Of a stretch of DNA of 64,000 nt, positions 1 through 14,331 are shown piece by piece (the first letter of the stretch is position 1; each line of letters opens with the position of its first letter). The stretch covers positions 61,589,001 through 61,653,000 of the forward strand of contig CM073887.1 of the NCBI GenBank assembly GCA_037176705.1, in the 5' to 3' direction. Below the pieces are notes generated by a model. The model made no database searches and was not told the origin of the DNA. It was given only the letters and a program-made list of their open reading frames with translations. The DNA is from Molossus alvarezi (Eukaryota > Chordata > Mammalia > Chiroptera > Molossidae). The position numbers and the translations under genes were made by a program.

Positions 1-536
1 AAACCAGAGGTCAGAAGTAAAGGGCCCTCAAAAGTTTGCTCTCTTCCAGTCTTAGTTTGAGGTCTCACTGGAAGCCATCCCTGAGATGAGGACTCCAGGG
101 CACATGGTTCCTTGAAAGGAGACTCCAGGTAGCCTCTGGGTTTGGGGGTGGGGTAGTGAGACAGAGAGGGAAGAGACCCTGCAGGGGTTGCCAATGAGCA
201 ACTAGCACTACGGGCTACCTAGTCTCAGTATTGCTGTAAGACTCAGAACTCACACCTCAGAGTTGTCCCATCCCAGAGGTTTATCTGAGAGTGAAATTCA
301 CCCAGAGGAAAAGGCAAGAGATGGAGAGAGACTAAGTGCTAGTGGCATCCCTCAATTCAGATTCTGGATTCAGCCATGCCTGAAGGTAGTAATCTATCCC
401 ACAAGCCAATAAATTAACTTTCTTCCCTAAGATACTTTGACCTGTATTTTCTACCACGTGCCATACAAGAGCTGTGACAAACAGAACAGCAGGGCCCCAG
501 ATCAATTGCTCAGCTCAGGGGAGAGGGTGGGCTCAC
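1..536. other. JAK3 intron (partial), no further exon seen
   Basis: This lies on the 3' side of the last JAK3 exon in the window. I looked on the minus strand for the next JAK3 exon (the linker before the pseudokinase domain) and did not find it, so the intron runs past the left edge. No clear repeat was recognised. Confidence 0.6.
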
Positions 537-4594
<4,058 letters not shown>

Positions 4595-4776
4595 TAGTGC
4601 AGCCTGCCTGGACAGAGAGAGGCAGCCCCTGAGTATAGGGCAGAGGGGACAAGACTACAGTAAAACCTGAATATAACTGACTAATTCAGGCAAGGGGGGT
4701 GGGGTCCATTAAAGCCAAAGGTCCCTTATATAATATAGTGGGTTTTCCAAATAAGTATGTTAAAAATTTGACAAAT

Positions 4777-4950
4777 TGTGTGGCTCAGTGGCTGAGTGTA
4801 AACTCATGCACCAACAGGTCTCATGTTTGATTCCCAGTCAGGGCACATACCCAGGATGTAGGCTCGATCCCCAGTAGGGGGTGTGCAGGAGGCAGACGAT
4901 CAATGTATCTCTCTCACATTGATGTTTCTATCTCTCTCTAAAAATCATTT
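4777..4950 (+). mobile_element. VES-type SINE, type B-like
   Basis: The tRNA-like head starts at TGTGTGGCTCAGTGGCTGAGTG, followed by GGGCACATACCCAGG, AGGAGGCAG and a CT-rich body ending in CTCTAAAAATC. The SINE cluster 4777-5757 is bracketed by AAATTTGACAAATT-like copies at about 4764 and 5759. Confidence 0.75.
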
Positions 4951-4952
4951 TT

Positions 4953-5197
4953 TTTATCCTCACTGGAGCACATTTTTCCATTTATTGTTCAGGTAGAGTG
5001 GGAGGGAGATAGAGGAAGAGAGAGAGGGAGAGAGAAACATCGATGTGAAAGGGACACATCGAGTGGCTGCCACCCGCACGACCAACAAGGGCTGGGGACA
5101 AACTGCAATCGAGGTACACGCCCTTAGCGGGAACCAAACCTGGGTCTCTCAGGGCTGCAGGCCAATGCTCTAACCACTGAGCCAAACTGGCCAGAGC
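4953..5197 (-). mobile_element. VES SINE, type A
   Basis: It reads TTATCCTCACTGGAGCACA, GGGAGGGAGA, ACATCGATGTGAAAGG and ends CTGAGCCAAACTGGCCAG. It is adjacent to the previous copy in opposite orientation. Confidence 0.85.
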
Positions 5198-5241
5198 TCT
5201 AAAAATCAATTAAAAAAACAAAAACAAAACAAGATATTAAG

Positions 5242-5505
5242 CCCTGACCAGTGTGGCTCAGTAATTAGCGCATCGGCCCATAGACCAAAGGGTCTCAGGT
5301 TCAATTCTCAGTCAAGGGCACATACCTAGGTTGCAGGTTCAATCCCCAGCCCCAGTCAGGGCACGTGCAGGAGGCAACCAATTGTGTGTCTCTCTCACAT
5401 CGATGTTTCTCTCTCTCTCTCTGTCTCTCTCTCTCTCGCTCCCTCCCTTTCACTCTCTAAAAATCAATGGAAACATATCCTCTGATGAGGATTAACAACA
5501 ACAAA
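5242..5505 (+). mobile_element. VES SINE, mixed A/B body
   Basis: It starts GCCCTGACCAGTGTGGCTCAG, has a B box near GGTTCAATTCTCAG, a long CT run (5405-5440) and ends AATCAATGGAAACATATCCTCTGATGAGGATTAA. Confidence 0.8.
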
Positions 5506-5527
5506 ACATTAAAATCGACCTTTGTTC

Positions 5528-5740
5528 CTTTTTTTTTCTTTACTGATTTGAGAGAGAGAGGAAGGGAAAGGGAGAAAGAGATGGAAACATCGACGAGAGA
5601 GAATATCAATTGGCTGCCCCCTACCTGTCTCCCACTAGGGATTTGGCCCACAACCTGGGCATGTGCCCTCACTGGGAATCGAACTGGTGACCTCCTGGTG
5701 CATGGGTCGATGCTCAACCACTGAGCCACACTGACTGGGC
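5528..5740 (-). mobile_element. VES SINE, type B
   Basis: It starts TTTACTGATTTGAGAGAGAG and ends CCACTGAGCCACACTGACTGGGC. Confidence 0.8.
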
Positions 5741-5886
5741 GAACTTTGCTTCTTTAAAAAAATTGACAAATTAGTTTACCTGTTTTTACTTTTGTAGACA
5801 CGTTTGTGTCATTAAAATTAAGTATGTATGAAAAGTTTAATTTCACAGAAAAGTTTTATATGTATTACTGTAATTATATTTTTTTA

Positions 5887-6134
5887 TTTTATTTATTTTT
5901 TATCCTCACCCGAGGACTTTTTTTTTTTTTTTGCATTTATCTTTAGATAGAGTGGGAAGGAAAGGAGAGAGAGAGAGAGAGAAACATTGATGTGAAAGAG
6001 ACATATTAACTGGCTGCCACCCATACAACCCCAACCGGAGCCTGGGACAAATTGCAACCGAGGTACGCACCCTTAGAGGGTCTCTCTGGACCACTGGCCG
6101 ACACTCTAACCACTGAGAAAAACCGGTCAGGGCT
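5887..6134 (-). mobile_element. VES SINE, type A
   Basis: Inserted in the Tigger-like element; flanked by TATTACTGTAATT copies at about 5863 and 6136. Reads TATCCTCACCCGAGGAC to AACCGGTCAGGGC. Confidence 0.85.
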
Positions 6135-6397
6135 GTATTACTGTAATTTTAAATTTATACTGAATAGGTCTACTGAATGTGTGCAATCACCAATCACCAT
6201 GAGTAAACAAAGGCACACGGCTGGGGCGTGGCATGGCACACATCAGAACATCGGCAGGCACCTGTTAAAACTGCTGCAGAAAGTCAACCATGTGACAATG
6301 GAATCAATTCCTGTGGCAGCAATATGGTGTGATCATGTGCTAATCATTCCCAAACACTGTGATCAGTGACTCTTGGATTTAAATATGTAGACTATAG

Positions 6398-6650
6398 GCC
6401 TGGCCAGTTTGGCTCAGCGGTTAGAACGTCAACCTGCGGTCCAGAGAGACCCGGGTTCGGTTCCCGCTAGGGGCATATACCTCAGTTGCAGTTTGTCCCT
6501 GGCCCTGGTTGGTCATGTGTGTGGCACCCACTGGGTGTGTCCCTTTCACATCAATGTTTCTCTCTCTTCTTCTCTCTCACTCCCACTATATCTGAACAAA
6601 AAATAGCAAAATGTCCTCCGGCGAGGTTAAAAAAATAGTAGTAAATAAAT
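6398..6650 (+). mobile_element. VES SINE, type A, with perfect 17-bp TSD
   Basis: The TSD AAATATGTAGACTATAG is intact at 6381-6397 and 6651-6667. The body runs from CTGGCCAGTTTGGCTCAGCGG to a CCTCCGGCGAGGTTAAAAAAATAG tail. The perfect TSD suggests a young copy in JAK3 intron 1. Confidence 0.92.
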
Positions 6651-6929
6651 AAATATGTAGACTATAGTTGTAGATATGCAATATTTATTTATGTCAGCGA
6701 AATTATTGCAGTGTTTTTTCCAACATAAGGCCTATTCGCTAAAATTTGCTAAAAATAACAGGGAATTAATAACAAAAAAAATAACCTGCTAATTTAATTA
6801 TAAGCAAATCTTGGTTAAAAGCATTTTAAAATTAACAGGGTGTTAATTTTCACATACGACTTGAAATTTTGTTCATTAAATTTGAAGTCCATTAAATCGA
6901 GGTCCAAAAAATGAAGCATTTACTGTACA

Positions 6930-8310
6930 AAGCTCCTGGATTGGGAAGGTGTGGGGAGGAACAGGAACACTGTTGGGTGAGGTAAGGATTCAGCTGAAGA
7001 AAGAGAGAGAAGAGAGGGACAGAGATACACAGAGAGAAAGAGAAAGAGATGAGAAGAGACAAAGAGAGGAAGAAAGAGAAGGTTCTGAGTGTGCAAGGTG
7101 GGTGAGGAGCCATAAGTCCCCAGTTGAGGGCTGTGCCAGCGGCTGGAAGATGCACTACACCCAGATTTGTGTGAACTCACACCAAACACTCTTGTTAGTG
7201 CCCAAGGTAGACATCTCCAGTCAATCTGCAACTTCTTCACTTACCCCTCCAGCCCAGCCCCTGCCCCGGGAAGGCAGGAGCAATTAATAACAGATGTATA
7301 GACTTGCCAGCCAGGAAGCAGATTGGTCCTGGCTTTTGCACAGGGTTTGCAGGAGTAAGCGTGTCCGTCACTCAAGCACTTCCGCTGGAAGCTTCTGCAT
7401 CTGATGTGATTCATGCTCTGGAGGTGGACCCAGTCTGATGACTCTGCCCACAGGGAGCTCTGTGTCTGTCTCCCCCACTCCCGCCCACCACCACCATCTC
7501 TGTCTCTACCACTCCCATCATGGAGCCCCTCAGACCATCTCAGGCCCCAGAACAGGAAGCCCAGGAGGAAAATACCCACTTTATTCACAGTGTTTGATAC
7601 AATCCAACCTCCAGTTCTCTCTCTCAGAGTCACCCCCTGGGAAACCCCAGGGCTCAGGGCCACTGGCTGGGTTGGCCTTTGAACCCAAAAAGGAAAAGCT
7701 GGGGAATTGGACAAGATTCACTTAAACTGACTTAAATTAAGAAGATACAAAGAGAATGTTGGGTAAAAAACTGCGTTACAAAGTAATAGTAGATGGGAGT
7801 GGAAGATGACAACATTAATGCATTTTTAACGCACCCAGAATATAAGCCTGGGGCTGGGCTAGGTGAAGACCACAGGTTTTGGGTTCAAATCCCAGCCCCA
7901 TCATGTCCTCGCTCTGTCAGTTGTAAAATGGGCTAGCTCCCCACCACCTCAGTGAGGTGGTCTCCTGAGACCAGCCAGAGCTGTCAACGCATTTAATCTG
8001 CAGTAACTGACCCAGTCCTTAGCGAGTGAGCACTCAACAGATGCCAGCTAAACCAGACAGGAAGGTCCCCTGACAAGGTGGTTTAGTGGTTACTGTCAGG
8101 GAGGAAGGGTGTGGTAGAGAGAGAACATTTCCCTAGGGCCACCTCTGTCACTAGCTCCCAGACCAATAATGGGAACATTCACAGCCTCAAGAGTCCTGGG
8201 ACCCCTGTTACTCCCCACAGAGGGGACCACTGTCCTATTTCTAACAGCCAACCTGGCCTTGTCCATCTTTGCACTTTTATAAAAATAGAATCACACAGCA
8301 TGTCTTCTCT
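6930..8310. other. JAK3 intron 1, mostly unique sequence
   Basis: A GA-rich low-complexity stretch is at about 6995-7080 and a MIR-like piece (plus) at about 7865-7990. I see no exon and no credible open frame. Confidence 0.5.
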
Positions 8311-8314
8311 TTAA

Positions 8315-9056
8315 AATAAATCGTTCAGAAAAACATTATTGTCCCATCAACAAATCATCAAACAAGTGCTGGCAAGGGTGCAGAAAAAAGGGGACTCTAC
8401 TACACTGCTGGTGGGAATGCAGACTGGTGCAGCCACAGTGGAAAACAATATGGTGTTTCCTCAAAAAATTAAAAATTGAGCTGCCATTTGACCCAGTGAT
8501 CCCACTTCTAGGAATATACCCTAAGAAGCCTGAAACACCAATCAGAAAGAATATATGTACCCCCATGTTCATAGCAGCACTATTTACAATAGCTAAGATC
8601 TGGAAACAGCCTGAGTTTCCATCAATAGATGAATGGATAAAAAAGCTGTGGTATATATACATAATAGAATACTATGCAGCTGTAAGAAAGAAAAGATCTT
8701 ATCCTTTGAGAAGACATGGAGGGACCTGGAGAGTATTATGCTAAGCGAAATAAGCCAGTCAGAGAGAGACAAAAACCACATGCTCTCACTTATTTGTGGA
8801 ATATAATGAACAAAAAGAGCTGAACAAAACAGACCCAGAGACATAGAAAGAAGTATGGTTCAGACAGACAAACCTCAGAGGAAGAGGGTGGGGGTAGGGA
8901 TGAGATAAACTAAAGAACTTATATGCATGTATGGGTAACCCATGAACATAGACAACAATGCTGGGGCGGGGAGGGGGGGAGGCAGGATAAGGAGGAGGGT
9001 GTCTGTTGGGGAAACGGAAAAACATCTGTAACAAAAATAAATTAATAAAAAAAGAG
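8315..9056 (+). mobile_element. L1 LINE 3' end (5'-truncated)
   Basis: Contains the C-terminal end of L1 ORF2 (CTGGTGGGAATGCAGACTGG, GAATGGATAAAAAAGCTGTGG) with the reading frame kept at about 8427-8744, followed by the 3'UTR ending in ACATCTGTAACAAAAATAAA. It is 5'-truncated, so it lacks ORF1, the endonuclease and most of the reverse transcriptase. Confidence 0.85.
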
Positions 9057-9059
9057 AAA

Positions 9060-9510
9060 ACACGATTGTTTAAATATCGAAAGTAAAAAAAGGAAAAGTC
9101 AGAGGTGAAAACCCAGTTTGGGGCCTGGAAAAATGCCTCTGTTTTAGCACCAAAATTCCCACATCCTGGAATGGTTGGTCACCCTAGGATGGGGGGGGCG
9201 AGGGGCGCTGGGAAGGTGGAAACTGTTTCCCCAGGGGTGCTGAACTCCCCGCAGGCAAATGCACAGTGATTCATTCAGGTCCCCAGAGCTGAGAATGTGA
9301 AGGCCTCACTTTATGCCGGACGAAGCTGAGGCCCAGAGACCACACAGCCAGCGCTCCAAGCTCCCATCAGCCTAGCAGCTTTCCTTGGAGGTCTGAAAGG
9401 CAAACTTGCCTTTGCTGTCACCCTACCCTTTACCCGCCCTGACATTCCCAGACACCTTGGTCCACCCTCCCTGTGCCTGGCCAGAGTCGTGTGGCACCAC
9501 CAGATCTTAC
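9060..9510. other. JAK3 intron 1, unique sequence near exon 1
   Basis: No repeat or open frame recognised; a GGGGGGGCGAGGGGCG run is at about 9189. Confidence 0.5.
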
Positions 9511-9597
9511 CTGACAGGTGGGGATCCTGGGCCAATGATAGGAGGGCAGAGCCTAGTGGCAGTGGAAGGAAAGTCCCACTGGGCTCTTTCCTGTGTG
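9511..9597 (-). other. JAK3: JAK3 non-coding exon 1 (proposed)
   Basis: On the minus strand the stretch from CACACAGGAAAGAGCCCAG to CCCACCTGTCAG resembles, as I remember it, the start of human JAK3 mRNA (CACACAGGAAGGAGCC, then GTGGGACTTTCC and GGCTCTGCCC). It ends at a good donor, CAG/GTAAGATC, and would splice to the acceptor near 4607. This places the transcription start near 9597. The match is from memory and was not aligned. Confidence 0.6.
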
Positions 9598-9730
9598 GGC
9601 CCCTCTGCTTCCTGAGTGGCTGTCACTTACCGAAAGTCATGGCCTTGTGGGGGATGGGGCGGGGAGGTGAGAGAGCCCAGTAGGGGAGGGGCGGAACGTT
9701 CCTCCGGAAGCCTGCACAGCAGCAGCCTTG
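9598..9730 (-). promoter_or_regulatory. JAK3 promoter region (proposed)
   Basis: Directly upstream of the proposed exon 1. It has GGAA cores (CAGGAAGCAG near 9606 on the minus strand) and GC boxes (GGGGCGGGG at 9656-9664 and GGGGCGG near 9689). ETS and SP1 sites fit a lymphoid TATA-less promoter. No TATA box was seen. Confidence 0.4.
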
Positions 9731-10335
9731 CTCAGACGGGCTGCTGGAGGCTCCAGACCTAAGGGGTGAGAGCAGAGAGGAGGGCTCAGGTCACACAGGG
9801 CTCTTAGCAGGCCCCAGACCCACTCTCTGTTTCCTCATCAGTGGCATGTGTGGGTTGAGCACCCAGAGGAACTAATTTTACATCCAGGGAAGGGCTGGAT
9901 CTTCCCAGGAAGTTTAACTTCCCGACAAAGGTTAAGTTCTCCTTCCAGGTCTTTCTCCCAGGAGACCCTGCCTCTGCCCCACTCAGTGCATGGTGCCTGT
10001 GCCCTGTCTTAGCAACGTGTAAACCAGGCAACTGGCCCTGCCAGAGGGCACACCTCACCATCTGTCTGGCAGGGAGGTAATTAATCAGTATGGAGAGCAA
10101 AGAAAACTAGCTGACAGGACTGGGCCAGGCCAGGGCTCAGTGGGACTCTGTGCAAAGGCCAGGACCCACCCAGCTGAGGCAGGACAAAACAGCTCTCTGC
10201 AGAGGGCACCTCAAGGTCAAAGCCCTGAGATGGGAATGAGTTGAGCAGTTTAAGGAGCAGAGGAGGCCCATAAGGCAGGAGGAGATGAGGAGGGAGGGGG
10301 ACAGAGGGTGGGCAGCAGGGGCAGTTCTGATTGTT
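9730..10335. other. Intergenic unique sequence upstream of JAK3
   Basis: No gene and no clear repeat recognised. Confidence 0.5.
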
Positions 10336-10341
10336 TGGTTT

Positions 10342-10582
10342 TGTTTTTTTATCCTCACCCGAGGACATTTTTTTTTTTGCATTTATCTTCAGATAAAGCG
10401 GGAGGGAGAGAAGGGGGAAGAGGGAGAAACATCAACGTGAGAGAGACTGGTTGCCACCCACATGACCCCAACCAGGACCAGGGACAAACTGCAACCGAGG
10501 TACATGCCCTTAATGGGAACCGAACCCGGGTCTCTCTGGTCCACAGGACGATGCTCTAACAGCTGAGCCAAACCAGCCAGGG
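10342..10582 (-). mobile_element. VES SINE, type A
   Basis: Reads TATCCTCACCCGAGGACA, GCATTTATCTTCAGATAAAG and ends CTGAGCCAAACCAGCCAGGG. Confidence 0.88.
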
Positions 10583-10784
10583 TGTTTGTTTGTTTGTTTA
10601 ACACCCCTGATATTGTCTTGAGTGAAGAAAGCCGGAGACCAGGGCAGCATCCAGGTGAGACCTGGGCCATTGTCCTTAATAGGATATGAACCCCAGAAAG
10701 AAATTTGGGGAGATATTTTAGAGGATTCTTTTATCTCTCTAATTCCATCACAAGTCCTGGCCCAAAAATGGCTTGGTTATGTAT

Positions 10785-11020
10785 TTTGTTGACTTGAATT
10801 CAACCATCCACAGACACTTATTGGGCACCTCCTGTGTGCAAGGTACCTGTGTGCTGTGAGGACACAGCAGGGAGCACAGCAGACATACCCTCTGACTGGT
10901 GAGCTGACAGTCCATTACCCCTGGATTGTTGCAGTGGCAGGCTGCTGGGAGAGACCCCTGAGTCTGGGAGGGCTTTCTGGAGGAAGCGACTTTGATACTA
11001 AAATCCAAGGACAGGTAAGA
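10785..11020 (+). repeat. L2-like LINE fragment
   Basis: TTATTGGGCACCTCCTGTGTG and GAGGGCTTTCTGGAGGAAGC are typical of old L2 text. Confidence 0.45.
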
Positions 11021-11044
11021 CGAGCCAGAGAGTGATGTGGAGAA

Positions 11045-11692
11045 GTGGGGATGTGCTGGCATGTTTATAACCCCATAATTGATGATAGGTAAATTATTGT
11101 GCTGCTCCATAATTGATGATTGGGAAAGTCATTGTATGCCCTCTAGCTTAACCTGTTTTGTAAAGACCCCCTGAACCAAGAAATTGTTGGGAGCTGACTA
11201 CGTGTCTGACAGAGTCCACGGAGCCTGGAGGTCTTGAGTCAGAGACTCAACCTCCCCCCAAATCTCAAGGAATTAGGCTTGCATTGTGTTTGTGCAGCTT
11301 GGGGCTAAGTGTGACCCAGTGGACCTTGAAATGCCTGGGTGTTCCTGTTATCCGCAAGGCAAACTAATTCTATACAGCATTGCTGTGGCCCTGGGCATTA
11401 TATCAAGAAGATCCTATTTTCTGTAAGGTATAAACAGCATGTAATAAAGCACATTGGGGCTGATTCCGAAGACTCTGTCACAGGGGTGCTCAGAATCAGA
11501 CGCCAGCCGGCTAATAAATGGCTCTTATTTGGACTTCAATTCTCTAGTGGCCTTTCTTTGACTCTGTCGCACCACAACATTTGGAGTCCCCAGGCTGGTC
11601 TCCGAGAACTCGGGATCAGTCACCGGCCGGCTTTGCTCTCTATTTGGCTTTAATTTGGCTCTGGTGGTCTCTCGGTTCTCTTGTGCGCAACA
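11045..11692 (+). mobile_element. Solo LTR of an endogenous retrovirus (ERV1-like), plus orientation
   Basis: LTR-like layout: AATAAA polyadenylation signals at about 11443 and 11511, GT/CT-rich downstream text, and a CACCACAACA end at about 11579 followed by TTTGGAG. The next 110 nt repeat a diverged version of the same segment (CCGGCCGG ... GCGCAACA), ending near 11692. No gag, pol or env coding was found nearby, so it is a decayed solo LTR at most. Confidence 0.45.
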
Positions 11693-12004
11693 GGGAGTCA
11701 GGGAGGCTGGGTAAGGTCACAGTGCTTCTGAGGAGGGCAGGGTGGCAGAGACACAATGTGTTAAGACGTGTTTAGAGGCATCAGTGGGGCTCGTGGTGAA
11801 GAAAGTGGTTTGGATTTTGTCCTTAGCACAATGGGAGCCACAGCAGATTTGTGGCAGGAAGTGCTATGTGGGGGCTTAGTATTTTTCTTTCACTTCCTGA
11901 GTGGCTTCAGCAGAGAGGCATGCAAATATATACATATTCCCATCCCATGCCCTGAGAGGGAGTCTTTAGGCCCCTGACAACTCTGATGTGATGGTCACTG
12001 CGAT

Positions 12005-12232
12005 ATTTTTATTTATTTATTTATTTGTTATTTTAATATACTTTTATTGACTTTTTTTAGAGAGGAAGGGCGAGAGAAACATGGATGTGAGAAACATCAA
12101 TGGGCTGCCTCCTCTGCGGCCCCTACTGGAGATCAAGCCCACAACCTGGGCATGTGCCCTGAAGGGGAATCCAACCAGGACCTCTGAGTCCATGGGACCA
12201 CGCTCAATCCCCTGAGCCACACTGGAAGGGCA
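12005..12232 (-). mobile_element. VES-like SINE, diverged type B
   Basis: Reads CTTTTATTGACTTTTTTTAGAGAG to CCCTGAGCCACACTGGAAGGGC, with several changes in the head. Confidence 0.7.
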
Positions 12233-12402
12233 ACTGCAATTTTTTAAATGATCAGGAAGGGAACAGGGTCAAGACAAAGGTGGCACCCTCAGTTCCAGAG
12301 ACGGGCACATGAAGGCTCCATGAGGACTTTCTGAGGAGGCAAAGCCCAGGACTCGTCCAAGAACAACTTGAAAACCAGTGATACAAACATCCCAGTTTTT
12401 TT

Positions 12403-12654
12403 TGCCCTGGCCGGTTTGGCTCAGCAGTTGAATCGTAGGCTCATGGACCAGAGAGACCCGGGTTTGGTTCCCGCTAAGGGCATGTACCTCGGTTGCAGTT
12501 TGTCCCTGGCCCTGGTTGGGGTTGTGTGGGTGGCAACCACTTGATGTGCATTGTCTCTCACATGTCGATGTTTCTCTCTCTCTCTCCCTCCTCTCTCTCT
12601 CAAGATAAATGCAAAAAATGTCCTCAGGTAAGTATAAAAATAAAATAAAATAAA
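12403..12654 (+). mobile_element. VES SINE, type A
   Basis: Starts GCCCTGGCCGGTTTGGCTCAG, ends TGTCCTCAGGTAAGTATAAAA; flanked by AAACATCCCA at about 12385 and 12653. Confidence 0.9.
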
Positions 12655-12768
12655 ACATCCCAATTCTCCTAGCAAAAAAGCCTATAAAGCCCTTGCTGGT
12701 TTGGCTCAGTGGTTAGAGCGTCGGCCTGCGGTCCAAAGAGACATGGTTCCTATTAAGGGCACATACCG

Positions 12769-12992
12769 CCCTGGCCGGTTTGGCTCAGCGGTTGGAGCGT
12801 CGGCCTGCGGTACAGAGAGACCCGGGTTCGGTTCCCGCTAAGGGCACGTACCTCGGTTGCAGTTTGTCCCTGGCCCTGGTTGGTCGTGAGGGTGGCAACC
12901 ACTCGATGTGTCCCTTCACATCGATGTTTCTCTCTCTCTCTCTTCCTCTCTCTCCCTCCCGCTCTATCTGAACAAAAAATGGAAAAAAAAAA
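12769..12992 (+). mobile_element. VES SINE, type A, nested
   Basis: A complete copy from GCCCTGGCCGGTTTGGCTCAGCGG to GAACAAAAAATGGAAAAA, inserted at the tRNA-head/body junction of an older VES in the same orientation. Confidence 0.85.
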
Positions 12993-13065
12993 ACAAGTTG
13001 TGGTTTGTCCCTGGCCCTGGTTGGTAATGCGGGTGGCAGCCACTTTATGTGTCCCTTTCACATCA

Positions 13066-13124
<59 letters not shown>
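13066..13124. repeat. (TC)n microsatellite
   Basis: About 29 uninterrupted TC dinucleotides, an expansion of the CT-rich VES body. Confidence 0.9.
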
Positions 13125-13126
<2 letters not shown>

Positions 13127-13827
13127 CCTCCCACTCTGTCTGAACCAAAAATGGAAAACTGGCCTTGGGTTAGGATAAAAATAAATAAAAAAAACTACAG
13201 GGAGGAGGGGGTGGAAGAAGAGTACAGCCTTAAGTGTTTTCTAATGTGGTCCCACTGTTCTCTTTGAACAGAGGAGCTATTTGAATCAGAGGAGCCAACA
13301 GTCTCAGTGGTTAATTACCAGGTGCTTCTCATAAATTGTGGAAAGGCTACAGTAAAGAAAAGGAGAGGCCTGTTTTCTGTCCTTACAAAAAGTATCAGGA
13401 AACCATATGATAATTTCAATGGATGCAGGAAAGATCTGACAAAATTCAACACCTATTTATGAAAAAAAAATTCTTAGCAAACTAGATATAAATGGGAACT
13501 TTATCAAACTGATAAGGAACATCTACCAAAAAAATATACAGGTAATATTACACTTAATGTGGAATGCTAAATTGTGTCCTGAGACTAATAATAAGACAAA
13601 GATATTCATTCTCACCTCCTGTATTCAACATTGTTTTGGAGGTCATTGCCATTGTCATAAGGCAAGAAAAATAAATAAAAGACATAAAGGTTGACAAAGA
13701 GGAAGGAAAACTGTGACTATTTGCAGATCTAAAAAACCTAGGAAATCTTTGACAAGTACTAGAACTAATAAATGAATTTAGCAAGTTCACAGGTTAAAAA
13801 GTTAATATACAAAATTCTAGTGCATTC

Positions 13828-13915
13828 TATTTGTTTCCAATTTTTATTAATTTATTTTTGTTACAGATGTTTCTTCTCCCCCCCCAGCATTGTTGTCTGT
13901 GTCCATTGGTTATGC
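13828..13915 (-). mobile_element. Very short L1 3' end insertion
   Basis: An 85-nt minus-strand L1 3' terminus (AATTTATTTTTGTTACAGATG, GTCCATTGGTTATGCATA) flanked by TCTAGTGCATTCTAT at 13817 and TCTAGTGCATTCTTA at 13918. Confidence 0.7.
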
Positions 13916-13954
13916 ATATCTAGTGCATTCTTATACACTCTATATTCTTTATAT

Positions 13955-14134
13955 TTTTTTCAAGAATAGTTTATTGATTTTTAGAGAAAGAGGAAGGAAG
14001 AAGGGAGAAACATCAATATGAGACCACCAGCGATCAAGCCTGCAACCTGGGCACATGCCCTGACCAGGAATCAAACCAGCAATCTTTCAGTGCATGGAAC
14101 GACGCCCAACCAAATGAGCCACACTGGCCAGGGT
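13955..14134 (-). mobile_element. VES SINE, type B, internally deleted
   Basis: Reads AGTTTATTGATTTTTAGAGA to ATGAGCCACACTGGCCAGGG; the segment around the GAGAGAACAT motif is missing. Confidence 0.75.
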
Positions 14135-14153
14135 TACACTTTAAATTCTTATA

Positions 14154-14278
14154 CAGGATGGGGTAAAAGTAGGTTTAAGTTGTTTATATGGAAAATAATA
14201 CAATAATCAATAATAATACAGGAATAAACTCTGTTTCACTGTAAACCTACTTTTGCATACCCCCCCCCCCCCCCCGTG
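14154..14278. mobile_element. Mariner-type palindromic MITE
   Basis: A 125-bp element flanked by TA on both sides (14152-14153, 14279-14280). The terminal inverted repeats pair GGGGTAAAAGTAGGTTTA at the left with TAAACCTACTTTTGCATACCCC at the right. The right end is an uninterrupted C run (14260-14275). Confidence 0.75.
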
Positions 14279-14331
14279 TACTAACAGTGAATGACTGAAA
14301 AATGAAAATATTTTTTAAATTTCATTTTCAT

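Larger units (their letters stand above)
4658..6925 (+). mobile_element. pogo/Tigger-like DNA transposon split by SINEs
   Basis: Both ends carry CAGTAAA in inverted orientation and are flanked by the dinucleotide TA (4656-4657 and 6926-6927), the target of Tc1/mariner/pogo transposons. Inside the ends, matching inverted segments GGTCCATTAAA and AGTCCATTAAAT are seen. Removing the nested SINEs leaves about 0.8 kb, too short for a full transposase, and I saw no transposase motif, so it is a non-autonomous or decayed copy. It sits in JAK3 intron 1. The strand is arbitrary. Confidence 0.6.
12689..13195 (+). mobile_element. VES SINE, type A, interrupted by another VES
   Basis: The head is at 12689-12768 (ending AAGGGCACATACC) and the body resumes at about 12993 with TTGTGGTTTGTCCCTGGCC; a second, complete VES lies between. 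The body contains a (CT)n run. Confidence 0.75.

Noticed and set aside
1..536. A further JAK3 exon (linker or pseudokinase)
   Set aside because: No matching reading frame with splice sites was found on the minus strand.
4777..6650. tRNA genes, from A and B box sequences in many places
   Set aside because: The tRNA-like segments are SINE heads: they recur, are followed by the SINE body and oligo-A tails, and do not close into a cloverleaf with an intact acceptor stem.
8427..8744. An open frame of about 105 codons that could be read as a gene
   Set aside because: Its product is the C-terminal end of L1 ORF2 ([22 protein letters not shown]); it belongs to the L1 insertion.
13066..13124. Repeat array resembling a CRISPR
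   Set aside because: It is a simple TC microsatellite in a SINE body, without spacers, in a vertebrate genome.
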